DNA of 7,281 nt, from assembly GCA_050742455.1 (NCBI GenBank), contig JBOGIG010000025.1, positions 1 through 7,281 of the forward strand, read 5' to 3'. The notes beneath the pieces are model-generated. The model had not been told where the DNA came from, ran no database searches, and was given only the letters and a program-made list of their open reading frames with translations. The translations under genes were made by a program, and so were the position numbers. This document shows, piece by piece, positions 1 to 6,849 of this stretch. Position 1 is the stretch's first letter. Every line of letters starts with the position of its first letter. The stretch comes from JBOGIG01 sp050742455. Lineage in GTDB: Bacteria > Actinomycetota > Acidimicrobiia > Acidimicrobiales > JBOGIG01.

Positions 1-2395
1 CTACGCCACCGGGTGGGGGCCCATCTTGTCCATCGGCTTCATCTTCGGTGCCGGCGCCGCCATGCAGCTGTACGGGTCTCGGTCCACCCGCTGGAACCTG
101 GGCTGGACCGTGGTGTGGATGACGCTAGGCCAGACCGCCATCGCACTGGGAATCGCCCCCACCCTGATTCGCCAACCCCTGGTCCACGGCCTAGCCCTGC
201 TCAGCCTGCTGGGCACCCTGGTCACCATCTCCCTCCTGCACCGGGTGACGGTGGCCCGCGAGGAGATCGAATCGGCGTTGCGCCAGTCCGAACGTCGTTT
301 CAAGGCCCTCGTCTCCAACGCCGCCGATGTCATCATCGTGGTGGACGAGGTGGGACGCCTCCAGTACGTCAGTCCGGCCTTCGAACGCATCTTGGGCCTG
401 TCACCCGAGCCCTTCTACGAGCAGTCCATCGAGACCTTCGTCCACCCCGAGGACCTGGCCCGCCTCAACGTGGAGATGGCCGGGATGTACTCCGCCCCCG
501 ACCAGGCCCTGGTGACCCGGCTTCGCATTCGCGACGCCGGGGGCAATTGGAAACACTTCGAGGCTTCCATCTCCGATCGCATGAACGACCCGGACGTCGG
601 GGGCATAGTGGGCAACCTGCATGACATCACCGAGCTGTTGGAGGCTGTGGAGAGATTCCGCAGCGCCTTCGAGGACGCTCCGATCGGGATGGCCCTGGCC
701 GGCCTCGACGGCATGATCCTGCGCACCAACCGGGCCTATGGCTCCATCCTGGGTCGGACCCCCGAGTCCCTGGTGGGCACGAACATCAAGGACTTCACCC
801 ACCCTGACGACTGGGAGCACAACGCCGCCGAGATGCATCGAGTAGCCGACGGCAACTCGGACCACTACGACCTCGAAAAGCGCTACATCCACCACGATGG
901 CCACTTGGTGTGGGGATCGGCTCACGTCACTTGCGTCTACGACTCGGCCGGGCGCCCCCAGTACCTGATCGGACAGGTCCAGGACATCACCGAGCAGCAC
1001 GACATGCGCCAGCACCTGGCCCACGCCGCCATCCACGACCCCTTGACCGGCCTGCCCAACCGGGTCTTGTTCCTGGACCGGCTCAACATGGCCCTCAGCC
1101 GGTCGGAGAGATCGGGACGCCGGGTGGCGGTGGCCTTTTTGGACCTCGACCGCTTCAAACTGGTCAACGACGGGTTGGGCCACGCCGCCGGGGACGAGCT
1201 GCTCCAGGCCGTGGCCGGGCGCCTGCGGGAGTCGCTGCGGGGAGAGAACACCGTGGCCCGCCTGGGCGGGGACGAGTTCACCATCTTGTTCGAGGACATC
1301 GATGAAGAATCTCAGGTCCTGACCGTGGCTGAGCGCATCCTGGCCGAGCTCCAGCGCCCCTTCGAGCTGGACGGCTCCCCGGTGTTCGTCACGGCCAGCA
1401 TCGGGGTGGTCTCGGCCGACGGGTCCGCTTCCTCGACCGGCATGTTGCGGGACGCCGACACCGCCATGTACCTGGCCAAGGAAGCCGGTCGCAACCGGGT
1501 GGAGGTCTTCAACGATCAGAGCCACACTATGGCCCTGGAGGCCCTGCACGTCATCAACGAGCTGCACACCGCCCTGGCCCGGGAGGAGTTCCGTCTCCAC
1601 TACCAACCCATCGTCGATGTGGCCACCGGCCACGTGGTGGCCACCGAGGCCCTGGTCCGCTGGCAGCACCCCGGGCGGGGACTGGTGTCACCCGACCAGT
1701 TCATCCCCCTGGCCGAGGACTGCGGCGTGATCGTTCAATTGGGGGCGTGGGTCCTGCGCAGCGCCTGCGAGCAGACCGCCTCTTGGAACAACACGGCTCG
1801 CATGCTCGGCATCGATCCCATCGAGGTCCATGTCAACGTGTCGCCCCGCCAACTGACAAGCCCCGACTTCGTCGACTTGGTGGCCGCGACGCTGGCCGGC
1901 GCCGGCATCGCCCCCGGTGTGCTGTGCCTGGAGGTGACCGAGACCACCCTGATGAGCGACCAGCAGGCCTCGGCCCAGGTGTTGCACTCACTGAGGGCGC
2001 TGGGGGTGCGCATCAGCGTGGACGATTTCGGAACCGGGTACTCGTCACTGGCCTACCTCAAGCGCTTCCCCATCGACTCCCTCAAGGTCGACCGCAGCTT
2101 CGTGGACGGGCTCGGTGAAGAGGCGGAGGACTCGGTCATCGTGAGCGCCATCATCGCCCTGGCCCACTCTCTCGGTCTAAGCGCCGTGGCCGAAGGCGTC
2201 GAGACCGAGATCGCCCTGGAGGAGTTGCGACGCCTTGAGTGTGATCGAGCCCAGGGCTACCTGCTGGGCTATCCCCAGCCGCCCGAGTGCCTCCACGCCG
2301 TGCTCTTCGAGTCCCGGATGATTCCCGCCCGATCGCCCGGGGTGAGCTTGGCGCCCACCGCTACCCGCCTGGGCGCTCAATTGACAAGGTCATAA
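1..2395 (+). CDS. PAS-PAS-GGDEF-EAL cyclic-di-GMP signalling protein, membrane anchored, 5' partial
   Basis: A bifunctional-type cyclic-di-GMP protein: GGDEF domains make c-di-GMP from two GTP, and EAL domains hydrolyse it to pGpG. The frame is open from base 2 to the window edge, so the true start lies upstream and the TTG at 26 is not the start. The visible N-terminus holds about three hydrophobic segments (about 14-70, 95-170 and 175-240). Then come a short coiled linker, PAS 1 (about 287-640), PAS 2 (about 650-1000, ending in DITEQ), GGDEF (about 1020-1510, with DPLTGLPNR and an exact GGDEF at 1265-1279) and EAL (about 1540-2310). EAL catalytic positions are intact: EAL at 1646, Asn at 1835, Glu at 1931, DDFGTG at 2021, Lys at 2084, EGVET at 2192 and Gln at 2252. 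The GGDEF inhibitory site reads RGEN (1238-1249) instead of RxxD. Both domains look catalytically competent; the net direction cannot be read from sequence. The PAS ligand is unknown. Confidence 0.95.
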   Translation, partial: YATGWGPILSIGFIFGAGAAMQLYGSRSTRWNLGWTVVWMTLGQTAIALGIAPTLIRQPLVHGLALLSLLGTLVTISLLHRVTVAREEIESALRQSERRFKALVSNAADVIIVVDEVGRLQYVSPAFERILGLSPEPFYEQSIETFVHPEDLARLNVEMAGMYSAPDQALVTRLRIRDAGGNWKHFEASISDRMNDPDVGGIVGNLHDITELLEAVERFRSAFEDAPIGMALAGLDGMILRTNRAYGSILGRTPESLVGTNIKDFTHPDDWEHNAAEMHRVADGNSDHYDLEKRYIHHDGHLVWGSAHVTCVYDSAGRPQYLIGQVQDITEQHDMRQHLAHAAIHDPLTGLPNRVLFLDRLNMALSRSERSGRRVAVAFLDLDRFKLVNDGLGHAAGDELLQAVAGRLRESLRGENTVARLGGDEFTILFEDIDEESQVLTVAERILAELQRPFELDGSPVFVTASIGVVSADGSASSTGMLRDADTAMYLAKEAGRNRVEVFNDQSHTMALEALHVINELHTALAREEFRLHYQPIVDVATGHVVATEALVRWQHPGRGLVSPDQFIPLAEDCGVIVQLGAWVLRSACEQTASWNNTARMLGIDPIEVHVNVSPRQLTSPDFVDLVAATLAGAGIAPGVLCLEVTETTLMSDQQASAQVLHSLRALGVRISVDDFGTGYSSLAYLKRFPIDSLKVDRSFVDGLGEEAEDSVIVSAIIALAHSLGLSAVAEGVETEIALEELRRLECDRAQGYLLGYPQPPECLHAVLFESRMIPARSPGVSLAPTATRLGAQLTRS

Positions 2396-2409
2396 CTATT
2401 GGTCATAGT
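2381..2409 (+). promoter_or_regulatory. Predicted promoter of the relBE-like operon
   Basis: A consensus -35 hexamer TTGACA (2381-2386) is followed after exactly 17 bp by CATAGT (2404-2409), which matches four of six -10 consensus positions. Transcription would begin about 2415-2418, on or next to the antitoxin ATG at 2418, so the mRNA would be leaderless. No purine-rich ribosome site precedes that ATG, which agrees. The -35 lies inside the last codons of the cyclic-di-GMP gene. The hexamers are seen directly; the start site is inferred. Confidence 0.6.
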
Positions 2410-2415
2410 TATGAC
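2389..2415. promoter_or_regulatory. Palindromic operator candidate for RelB/RelE autoregulation
   Basis: GTCATAACTAT (2389-2399) and ATAGTTATGAC (2405-2415) form a perfect 11-bp inverted repeat around the 5-bp spacer TGGTC. It covers the promoter spacer and -10 box and includes the TAA stop of the upstream gene (2393-2395). Phd/YefM-fold antitoxins and their toxin complexes normally repress their own operon by binding palindromes at the promoter, so this is the expected operator. It is markedly more AT-rich than its surroundings. Confidence 0.65.
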
Positions 2416-2417
2416 TA

Positions 2418-2708
2418 ATGACTACCTCAATGTCCCTGGCCGACGTCAAGGCGCACCTGTCCGAGATCGTCAGTCGGGTCAGTGCCCAACACGAGCGCGT
2501 AACGGTGACGGTGCACGGGGCGCCGTCAGCCGTGCTGATGGCCCCCGAGGATCTCGAGTCGCTTGAAGAGACCCTCGCCATCCTGTCCGATCCCCTGACG
2601 ATGCAACGCATGAGTAGCTCAGATCAGGAGCTGGCAGCTGGTGCTGGGGAATCCGAGGCCGCCCTGGCCGCAGCGATGAAGGCCCGGCTCCGCAAAACCA
2701 GGGCGTGA
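2418..2708 (+). CDS. relB: Phd/YefM-fold antitoxin, RelB-like
   Basis: A 96-aa antitoxin that would neutralise the adjacent RelE-type toxin and repress the operon. The N-terminal half carries the Phd/YefM DNA-binding pattern: a start region followed by LADVKAHLSEIV, then ERVTVTVHGAPSAVLM and the APEDLESLEETL helix. This order closely follows the RelB antitoxin of M. tuberculosis as I remember it. The C-terminal third (from about residue 65) is Ala/Glu-rich and probably the disordered toxin-wrapping tail. ATG 2418 is chosen because it follows the promoter and palindrome directly; ATG 2430 is a possible alternative. There is no Shine-Dalgarno, so leaderless initiation is likely. The gene overlaps the toxin by 4 bp (GTGA at 2705-2708). 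The symbol follows the M. tuberculosis naming; Phd or YefM family would be equally valid. Confidence 0.88.
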   Translation: MTTSMSLADVKAHLSEIVSRVSAQHERVTVTVHGAPSAVLMAPEDLESLEETLAILSDPLTMQRMSSSDQELAAGAGESEAALAAAMKARLRKTRA

Positions 2709-2983
2709 GCCCGAGACGGTACTCCCTGCTCATTTCCCCTACAGCCCGACGTCAGCTTGCCGAGCGGCTCCCGGAGGCCGTCGCTGCAGCGGCCCACGAG
2801 TTTATCGTCGGTCCCCTGCTGGCCAACCCCTATCGGGTGGGCAAGCAGCTTCATCCCCCCCTGAAGGACCGACACAGTGCTCGGCGGGGCACCTACCGCG
2901 TGATCTACCGCATCGATGACGCAGAGCACACGGTCAGAGTCATCGACGTTGGCCACCGTAGTGACGTCTATCGCGCCCGTTGA
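2705..2983 (+). CDS. relE: RelE/ParE-superfamily toxin, probable mRNA interferase
   Basis: A 92-aa RelE-type toxin. Family members of this type usually cleave mRNA at the ribosomal A site, stopping translation until the antitoxin recovers. Visible marks are the N-terminal strand YSLLISPTARRQL, the loop FIVGPLLANPYRVGKQL, and the conserved core RRGTYRVIYRIDD (residues 60-72) followed by VRVIDVGHRSDVYR (77-90). Arg60, Arg61, Arg65, Arg85 and Tyr89 are candidate catalytic or RNA-binding residues. The pattern is very like the M. tuberculosis RelE toxin. The GTG start at 2705 overlaps the antitoxin stop (GTGA), and no separate ribosome site is evident, so translation is probably coupled to the antitoxin. 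The length is normal and no inactivating change is seen. A ParE-like gyrase-poison role is possible but less likely given the Arg/Tyr pattern. Confidence 0.88.
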   Translation: MSPRRYSLLISPTARRQLAERLPEAVAAAAHEFIVGPLLANPYRVGKQLHPPLKDRHSARRGTYRVIYRIDDAEHTVRVIDVGHRSDVYRAR

Positions 2984-3013
2984 CCGATCGTGGATGACCT
3001 TGTCCTTCTTCAA

Positions 3014-3123
3014 CCGGGGCGCTTGGGCCTCAGCCCACCGATACCCGGGGCGCTCAGCCCACCGAGACCCGCATGCGTCCTGGCCCTCAGCCCAGTGATC
3101 GTCGCCAGGGCGCTCAACCCACA
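3014..3123. repeat. Degenerate array of four short hairpin repeats between convergent relE and SDR genes
   Basis: Four related units centred on CTCARCCCA occur at 3029-3041, 3053-3065, 3086-3094 and 3113-3121. Two are preceded by CCGGGGCGCT (3014-3023 and 3045-3054). Several can fold: TGGGC/GCCCA with loop CTCA (3024-3037), GGGC/GCCC with loop GCTCA (3048-3060), and GGG/CCC around CGCTCAA (3108-3120). Read on the minus strand, every copy contains TGA, and all four TGAs share the SDR reading frame (spacings 27, 33 and 24 bp). The SDR stop codon is in the last copy. As GC hairpins between convergent genes they could act as bidirectional terminators, although no T-tract is present. Confidence 0.65.
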
Positions 3124-3881
3124 GTGGCGATGCCTCCGTCGACGGGAATGATGGCGCCCGTCAGGTAGGCCCCCGCCCGCGAGGCCAAGTAGATGGCGGC
3201 GCCGGCCATGTCGTCGGGGCGCCCGATGCGCTTCAATGGAGCCGAGGCGGCGATCTGTTCTCCGAAGGCGTCCAGGGTGGCCGCCATCATCTTGGATTCG
3301 AACGGTCCAGGGGCGATGGCGTTGACCGTGATGCGGGGGGCCAGTTGCCGGGCCAGGTGGCGGGTCAACTGGTGCACGGCCGCCTTGGAGGCCGAGTAGG
3401 AATACGTCTCCAGCACGGGGACATGGATGCCGTCGATGGAGCCGATGTTGATGACCCGAGCCGGCTCCTCGGTCGTGCCCACCGCCTCGAGTAGTGGGAC
3501 GAGGAACTTGGTCAGGTGGAACACGCCCTTCACGTTGAGGTCGAGAACCCGGTCCCAAGCGGCATCGTCAAAGGTGGCCAGCGGAGCGCCCCAGGTGGCC
3601 CCGGCATTGTTGACCAGTATGTCCAGGCCGGATTCTCGTGCCGCCACCTCGTCGGCCAGGCCGCGACACCCCGCTTCGCTGGACAGGTCGGCGGGAATGG
3701 CGAAGCACTCCCCCTGCTCGCACAGCTCGTCGGCCACCTGTTGGCACACGTCGGCCTTGCGCGACGAGATGTAGACCTTGGCCCCGGCCCGGACGTAGCC
3801 CGAGGCGATCATCTTGCCGATGCCCCGGGAACCCCCGGTGACGAGGGCGGTCTTGTTGGCAATGGAGAACAGGTCGCTCAT
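3114..3881 (-). CDS. SDR-family NAD(P)-dependent oxidoreductase
   Basis: A 255-aa classical short-chain dehydrogenase/reductase, cytosolic, oxidising or reducing a carbonyl/alcohol substrate that sequence does not identify. The Rossmann cofactor motif TGGSRGIG is at residues 15-22, NNAG at 91-94, and the catalytic tetrad is Asn116, Ser148, Tyr162, Lys166 (YSASK). The tail has PVDGGI, typical of classical SDRs. SSRK at 39-42 places Arg41 after the second strand, which suggests NADP(H) rather than NAD(H). Overall it resembles 3-oxoacyl-ACP reductase/RhlG-like members, but that is a general likeness and not a function call. ATG 3881 is preceded by no Shine-Dalgarno, so leaderless initiation is likely. 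It is divergent from the LAL regulator gene with 76 bp between starts, and that regulator may control it. Its 3' end lies inside a repeat array. Confidence 0.93.
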   Translation of the reverse strand: MSDLFSIANKTALVTGGSRGIGKMIASGYVRAGAKVYISSRKADVCQQVADELCEQGECFAIPADLSSEAGCRGLADEVAARESGLDILVNNAGATWGAPLATFDDAAWDRVLDLNVKGVFHLTKFLVPLLEAVGTTEEPARVINIGSIDGIHVPVLETYSYSASKAAVHQLTRHLARQLAPRITVNAIAPGPFESKMMAATLDAFGEQIAASAPLKRIGRPDDMAGAAIYLASRAGAYLTGAIIPVDGGIATVG

Positions 3882-3888
3882 TGGAGTG

Positions 3889-3918
3889 AGCCTAGAAGTT
3901 GACCGTTCGTCCTAGGGA
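3889..3918 (-). promoter_or_regulatory. Predicted leaderless promoter of the SDR gene
   Basis: On the minus strand TAGGCT (3894-3889) fits the TAnnnT pattern of a -10 box and ends 7 bp before the ATG at 3881. Transcription would start about 3882-3881. The -35 position, 18 bp further upstream, is occupied by TCCCTA (3918-3913), one arm of the intergenic palindrome, rather than TTGACA. This suggests control by an activator or repressor at that site. It is predicted only from spacing and the -10 pattern. Confidence 0.4.
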
Positions 3919-3926
3919 AATCCCTA
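3913..3926. promoter_or_regulatory. Perfect palindrome TAGGGA-AA-TCCCTA in the divergent SDR/LAL promoter region
   Basis: TAGGGA (3913-3918) and TCCCTA (3921-3926) are exact reverse complements around AA. The palindrome lies in the middle of the 76-bp gap between two divergent starts. Each arm falls at the expected -35 distance from a -10-like box on its own side. It is a natural operator for a dimeric regulator, with the adjacent LAL protein as first candidate. I do not recognise it as a named regulator box. Confidence 0.5.
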
Positions 3927-3949
3927 ATTTTCTTCCTGGCGGGTAGCAT
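3921..3949 (+). promoter_or_regulatory. Predicted leaderless promoter of the LAL regulator gene
   Basis: TAGCAT (3944-3949) fits TAnnnT and ends 8 bp before the GTG at 3958, so transcription would begin at or just before the start codon. The -35 position, with a 17-bp spacer, is TCCCTA (3921-3926), the right arm of the palindrome. GGGAG (3951-3955) is only 2 bp from the GTG, too close for a normal ribosome site. Confidence 0.4.
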
Positions 3950-3957
3950 CGGGAGTC

Positions 3958-6849
3958 GTGAGCGACATCGCCGTCGGGTCTGTGGGCGACCCCAATGGTG
4001 GTCAGCCGGGTGAAACCACTCCGGGGGGTCCCGGATCGTCACGACGAGTCTTCGTCGGTCGCCAGGCGGAGAGCGCCATCCTGGACCGGGTCTGGTCGGA
4101 CACGTCGGATGGCCCGTGCTCCTTGGTCATCGTCCACGGCAACGCCGGGTTCGGAAAGTCGCTGCTGATAAACGCCTTCGTGGGACGTATTGCTCCACCG
4201 GTATTGCTTCGGGTCGCCTGTGAACCCGACGAGTCCACCCTGGCTTACGCTGCACTCGGCCAGCTGTTGTCCGGCGATCCCGCATGGAGGACCAAGGTAC
4301 TGAGGGACACGGTTGGCGATGAGGGCGATGCCGACCCACTGGCCACCGGCTCACGTCTATTGGAAATGTTCGAAGCCCTCGGCGAGGACGGGCTGGTGGT
4401 CACCATCGACGACGTCGCCTGGGCCGATCCCTCGTCGGTCCGTGCCCTGGTATTTGCCCTGCGCCGGCTGCGCGGCGGTCGGGTGCTCGTGGTGTTCACC
4501 TGTCGCGACGAATCGCTGGATACGCTGCCCGCTTCACTCCAACGGATGCTCCATGACCTCGCGAGGTGGGTCCCGCTGGGTGGATTCGGGCCGGTCGAGG
4601 TGGCAGAGCTGGCGACCGCCCTGGGCCTGAAGACCCTGAGCAGTCCTGCCGCAGACCGGGTCGTGAGCCACAGCGCCGGCAGTCCGTTGCACGCCCGAGC
4701 GCTGTTGGACGACCTGAGCACGGAGCAACTCGAGGGTGATCCAGACTGGCCCTTGCCGGCGCCAATCGCCTTCTCCGATCTGGTGAGGGCGCGACTGACA
4801 GCATGCGGTCCGCAGGGGACGAGCCTGGTCGAGACGGCAGCCGTGTCCGGCGATGGCCCCAGTGCGCGCCTGTTGGCCGAGATATCGGGCATAGCCGATG
4901 TCACGGTGGCGCTCGAAGAGGCGGCGTCCGCCGGTTTGATCCGGTTGCCACTCGCTGACGGACAGATCCGCCTCGACCATCCCCTGGTCAGGTCCACCAT
5001 CTACCATGACATTCCCCCATCACGGCTGGCGGAACTGCACCAACAGATCGCCGACCGGTGGGGTCCGAGCAACGCCGTCGCCGGGTTGCGCCACCGGGTG
5101 GCGGCAACGCCGGGTCTGGACCCGATCTTGGCCGCCGAGGTGGCGGCCGGGGCCGATGCCGACGCGGCTCAGGGGTCGTTGGCTATTGCCGCTGAGGGAT
5201 TCAAGTTGGCGGTCGGCCTGTGCCCCCCCGGTGGGATCGAGGCCGGGCGCTATCTGATGCGCATGGTGGACTGTCTCGCCCTGGGTGGTGAGGAATGGAC
5301 CATCGGGGCGGCCAGGGCGACGATCGAGGCCTACCCGATTACGTCCCTGCGCAACTACTGCCTGGCTCGAATAAGAGCGGCTGCGGGCGATTTCGAAGTG
5401 ACTCAGGTTCTCCTCGATGACGCCTGGACGCTGGCTCAAGGCGATGAAGTCGCCGACAGCGAGCTCGTGGCCCGGATCGCCATGGAGCTGGCCCGTATCG
5501 CGCTGAACCTCGGGCACGGGGCTGATGCCGCCCGGTGGGCACAGCGAGCACTTGCCCTACTGCCCGAAGGTGACGCCGAAGGCAGTGACGTGATGATCAT
5601 TCAATTGATCGCCATGGGTATCCAGGGCCAGAGCAGGGAGGTCCTGGCCCTGTTCAAAGACCTGCCGGAAACTATCCCCAACCCGACTTTGGTTGAACTG
5701 GACGCCATGGTGGGCCGGGGAGTTTTCAGCCTGTGGAACGAGGACGTAGACCAGGCCGTCGTTGACCTGGTGGCGGCCGAGCGGGCCACCCGCGGCAGCG
5801 GGCCAGGTTGCCCCCGGCACCGGCCCCGCACATCGGAGCAGTTCGCGTCCGCCTTCGTGGTCGATGTCGCCTATCGGGTCGGGGACTGGGACCTGGCCAT
5901 CGCCGAGGCCGAAGCCGCCCTAGCCATCAGGCGTGACCTGGGCCAGCTCCGGGCCCTTCCCTTGCTCCATGCCGCAGTGGCCTATCCCCACGCCGCCCGG
6001 GGCGACTTGACCATTGCTGCCGAGCACGTCGCCATCGCCAAGGCGTCGGTGGGAGACGTACCCACCAGGTTGTGGACCTGTGTCGCCGCGGCGCGCCTGG
6101 CCGCGGCCAGTAGGGAGCCTGGGGGCATAATCTCCGCCCTCGAGCCCTTGGTGGCAATGGCCGATCTCGACGGTGTGCGCGAACCCGGGGTGCAACCATG
6201 GCAGTGCCTCTACGCCGAGGCGCTCATAGCCACCGGCAGCCTCAAGGAAGCCGCGGCGGTCCTCGACGATGCCGAAGAACGGGCGGTAAGGCGAGACCTG
6301 TCCGTGCATGTCCTGGAGGTACAAAGGGTGCGGGCCGTCATGTCCGAAGCCACCGGACAGATCGAACAGGGGGTGGCCATCCTGACCCAGGCCCTGGCCC
6401 GGCGCGAATCCATCCTCAATCGGCCGTTCGAGGCGGCCCAATTCGACCTCGTGCATGGTCGCTTGTTGCGCAGGGCCGGCCGGCGTCGGGATGCGGCAAG
6501 CACCCTACGACGGGCGAACTTGGCCTTTTCCGAGCTGAGGGCTGCCCCTTGGACGCTGGAGTCCAAAGAGGAACTGGCTCGCTGCGGGCTCAAGCCCCGG
6601 GCCCGGCGCAATGGGAACACCCTGACCCTGAGCCCCACGGAACATATCGTGGCACGATTGGTCGCGATCGGGTCAACCAACCGTGAGATCGCCAACCAGT
6701 TGGCGATCTCTGTGAAGACAGTCGAGTACCACTTGGGCAACACCTATGCCAAGCTCGGCATCCGCTCGCGCGGGCAGCTTGCCGCTCGAATGCCGAAGCC
6801 CACACAAGACGCTCGCTTGTCGATGCTCGGACCGTCCGTGCCCCGTTGA
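3958..6849 (+). CDS. LAL-type transcriptional regulator (AAA+/STAND ATPase with C-terminal LuxR HTH)
   Basis: A 963-aa regulator of the large ATP-binding LuxR (LAL) class, in which ATP and usually an inducer drive oligomerisation and DNA binding. After a Gly/Pro-rich N-terminus (about residues 7-28) comes the ATPase: VGRQAE, Walker A GNAGFGKS (61-68) and Walker B VVTIDD with Asp151/Asp152. A helical arm follows, with the LDHPLVRSTIYHDIP motif usual in this class (about 340-355). An Ala-rich helical, TPR-like region (about 390-870) is the likely sensor. The LuxR-type HTH covers about 889-945 (LSPTEHIVARLVAIG, then NREIANQLAISVKTVEYHL). All key motifs are intact and the length is normal. GTG 3958 is the start best matched to the promoter. 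It is divergent from the SDR gene, its probable target. The stop codon lies at the first junction of an 18-bp tandem repeat. Confidence 0.93.
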   Translation: MSDIAVGSVGDPNGGQPGETTPGGPGSSRRVFVGRQAESAILDRVWSDTSDGPCSLVIVHGNAGFGKSLLINAFVGRIAPPVLLRVACEPDESTLAYAALGQLLSGDPAWRTKVLRDTVGDEGDADPLATGSRLLEMFEALGEDGLVVTIDDVAWADPSSVRALVFALRRLRGGRVLVVFTCRDESLDTLPASLQRMLHDLARWVPLGGFGPVEVAELATALGLKTLSSPAADRVVSHSAGSPLHARALLDDLSTEQLEGDPDWPLPAPIAFSDLVRARLTACGPQGTSLVETAAVSGDGPSARLLAEISGIADVTVALEEAASAGLIRLPLADGQIRLDHPLVRSTIYHDIPPSRLAELHQQIADRWGPSNAVAGLRHRVAATPGLDPILAAEVAAGADADAAQGSLAIAAEGFKLAVGLCPPGGIEAGRYLMRMVDCLALGGEEWTIGAARATIEAYPITSLRNYCLARIRAAAGDFEVTQVLLDDAWTLAQGDEVADSELVARIAMELARIALNLGHGADAARWAQRALALLPEGDAEGSDVMIIQLIAMGIQGQSREVLALFKDLPETIPNPTLVELDAMVGRGVFSLWNEDVDQAVVDLVAAERATRGSGPGCPRHRPRTSEQFASAFVVDVAYRVGDWDLAIAEAEAALAIRRDLGQLRALPLLHAAVAYPHAARGDLTIAAEHVAIAKASVGDVPTRLWTCVAAARLAAASREPGGIISALEPLVAMADLDGVREPGVQPWQCLYAEALIATGSLKEAAAVLDDAEERAVRRDLSVHVLEVQRVRAVMSEATGQIEQGVAILTQALARRESILNRPFEAAQFDLVHGRLLRRAGRRRDAASTLRRANLAFSELRAAPWTLESKEELARCGLKPRARRNGNTLTLSPTEHIVARLVAIGSTNREIANQLAISVKTVEYHLGNTYAKLGIRSRGQLAARMPKPTQDARLSMLGPSVPR

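Noticed and set aside
26..28. TTG as start codon of the GGDEF-EAL protein
   Set aside because: The same frame is open back to base 2 and continues a hydrophobic segment (YATGWGPI), so the gene is cut by the window and the TTG is internal.
401..1669. 422-codon open frame on the minus strand
   Set aside because: It lies entirely opposite the well-supported GGDEF-EAL gene, has no recognisable domain, and is a usual by-product of high-GC coding sequence.
2411..2424. ATG at 2411 as an alternative antitoxin start
   Set aside because: It is in a different frame from the antitoxin and comes from the duplicated ATGACTA; its frame gives no antitoxin-like sequence.
2916..3098. 60-codon plus-strand open frame across the end of relE
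   Set aside because: Starts inside RelE in another frame, has no ribosome site and no family resemblance, and its tail is made of the hairpin repeats.
2984..3113. Small RNA or tRNA gene in the convergent gap
   Set aside because: No cloverleaf or recognised RNA structure; only short repeated GC hairpins are visible and no promoter is evident.
4245..5517. Several minus-strand open frames opposite the LAL gene
   Set aside because: They overlap a gene with intact Walker and HTH motifs, overlap each other, and show Arg/Ser/Pro-rich compositions typical of antisense shadows.
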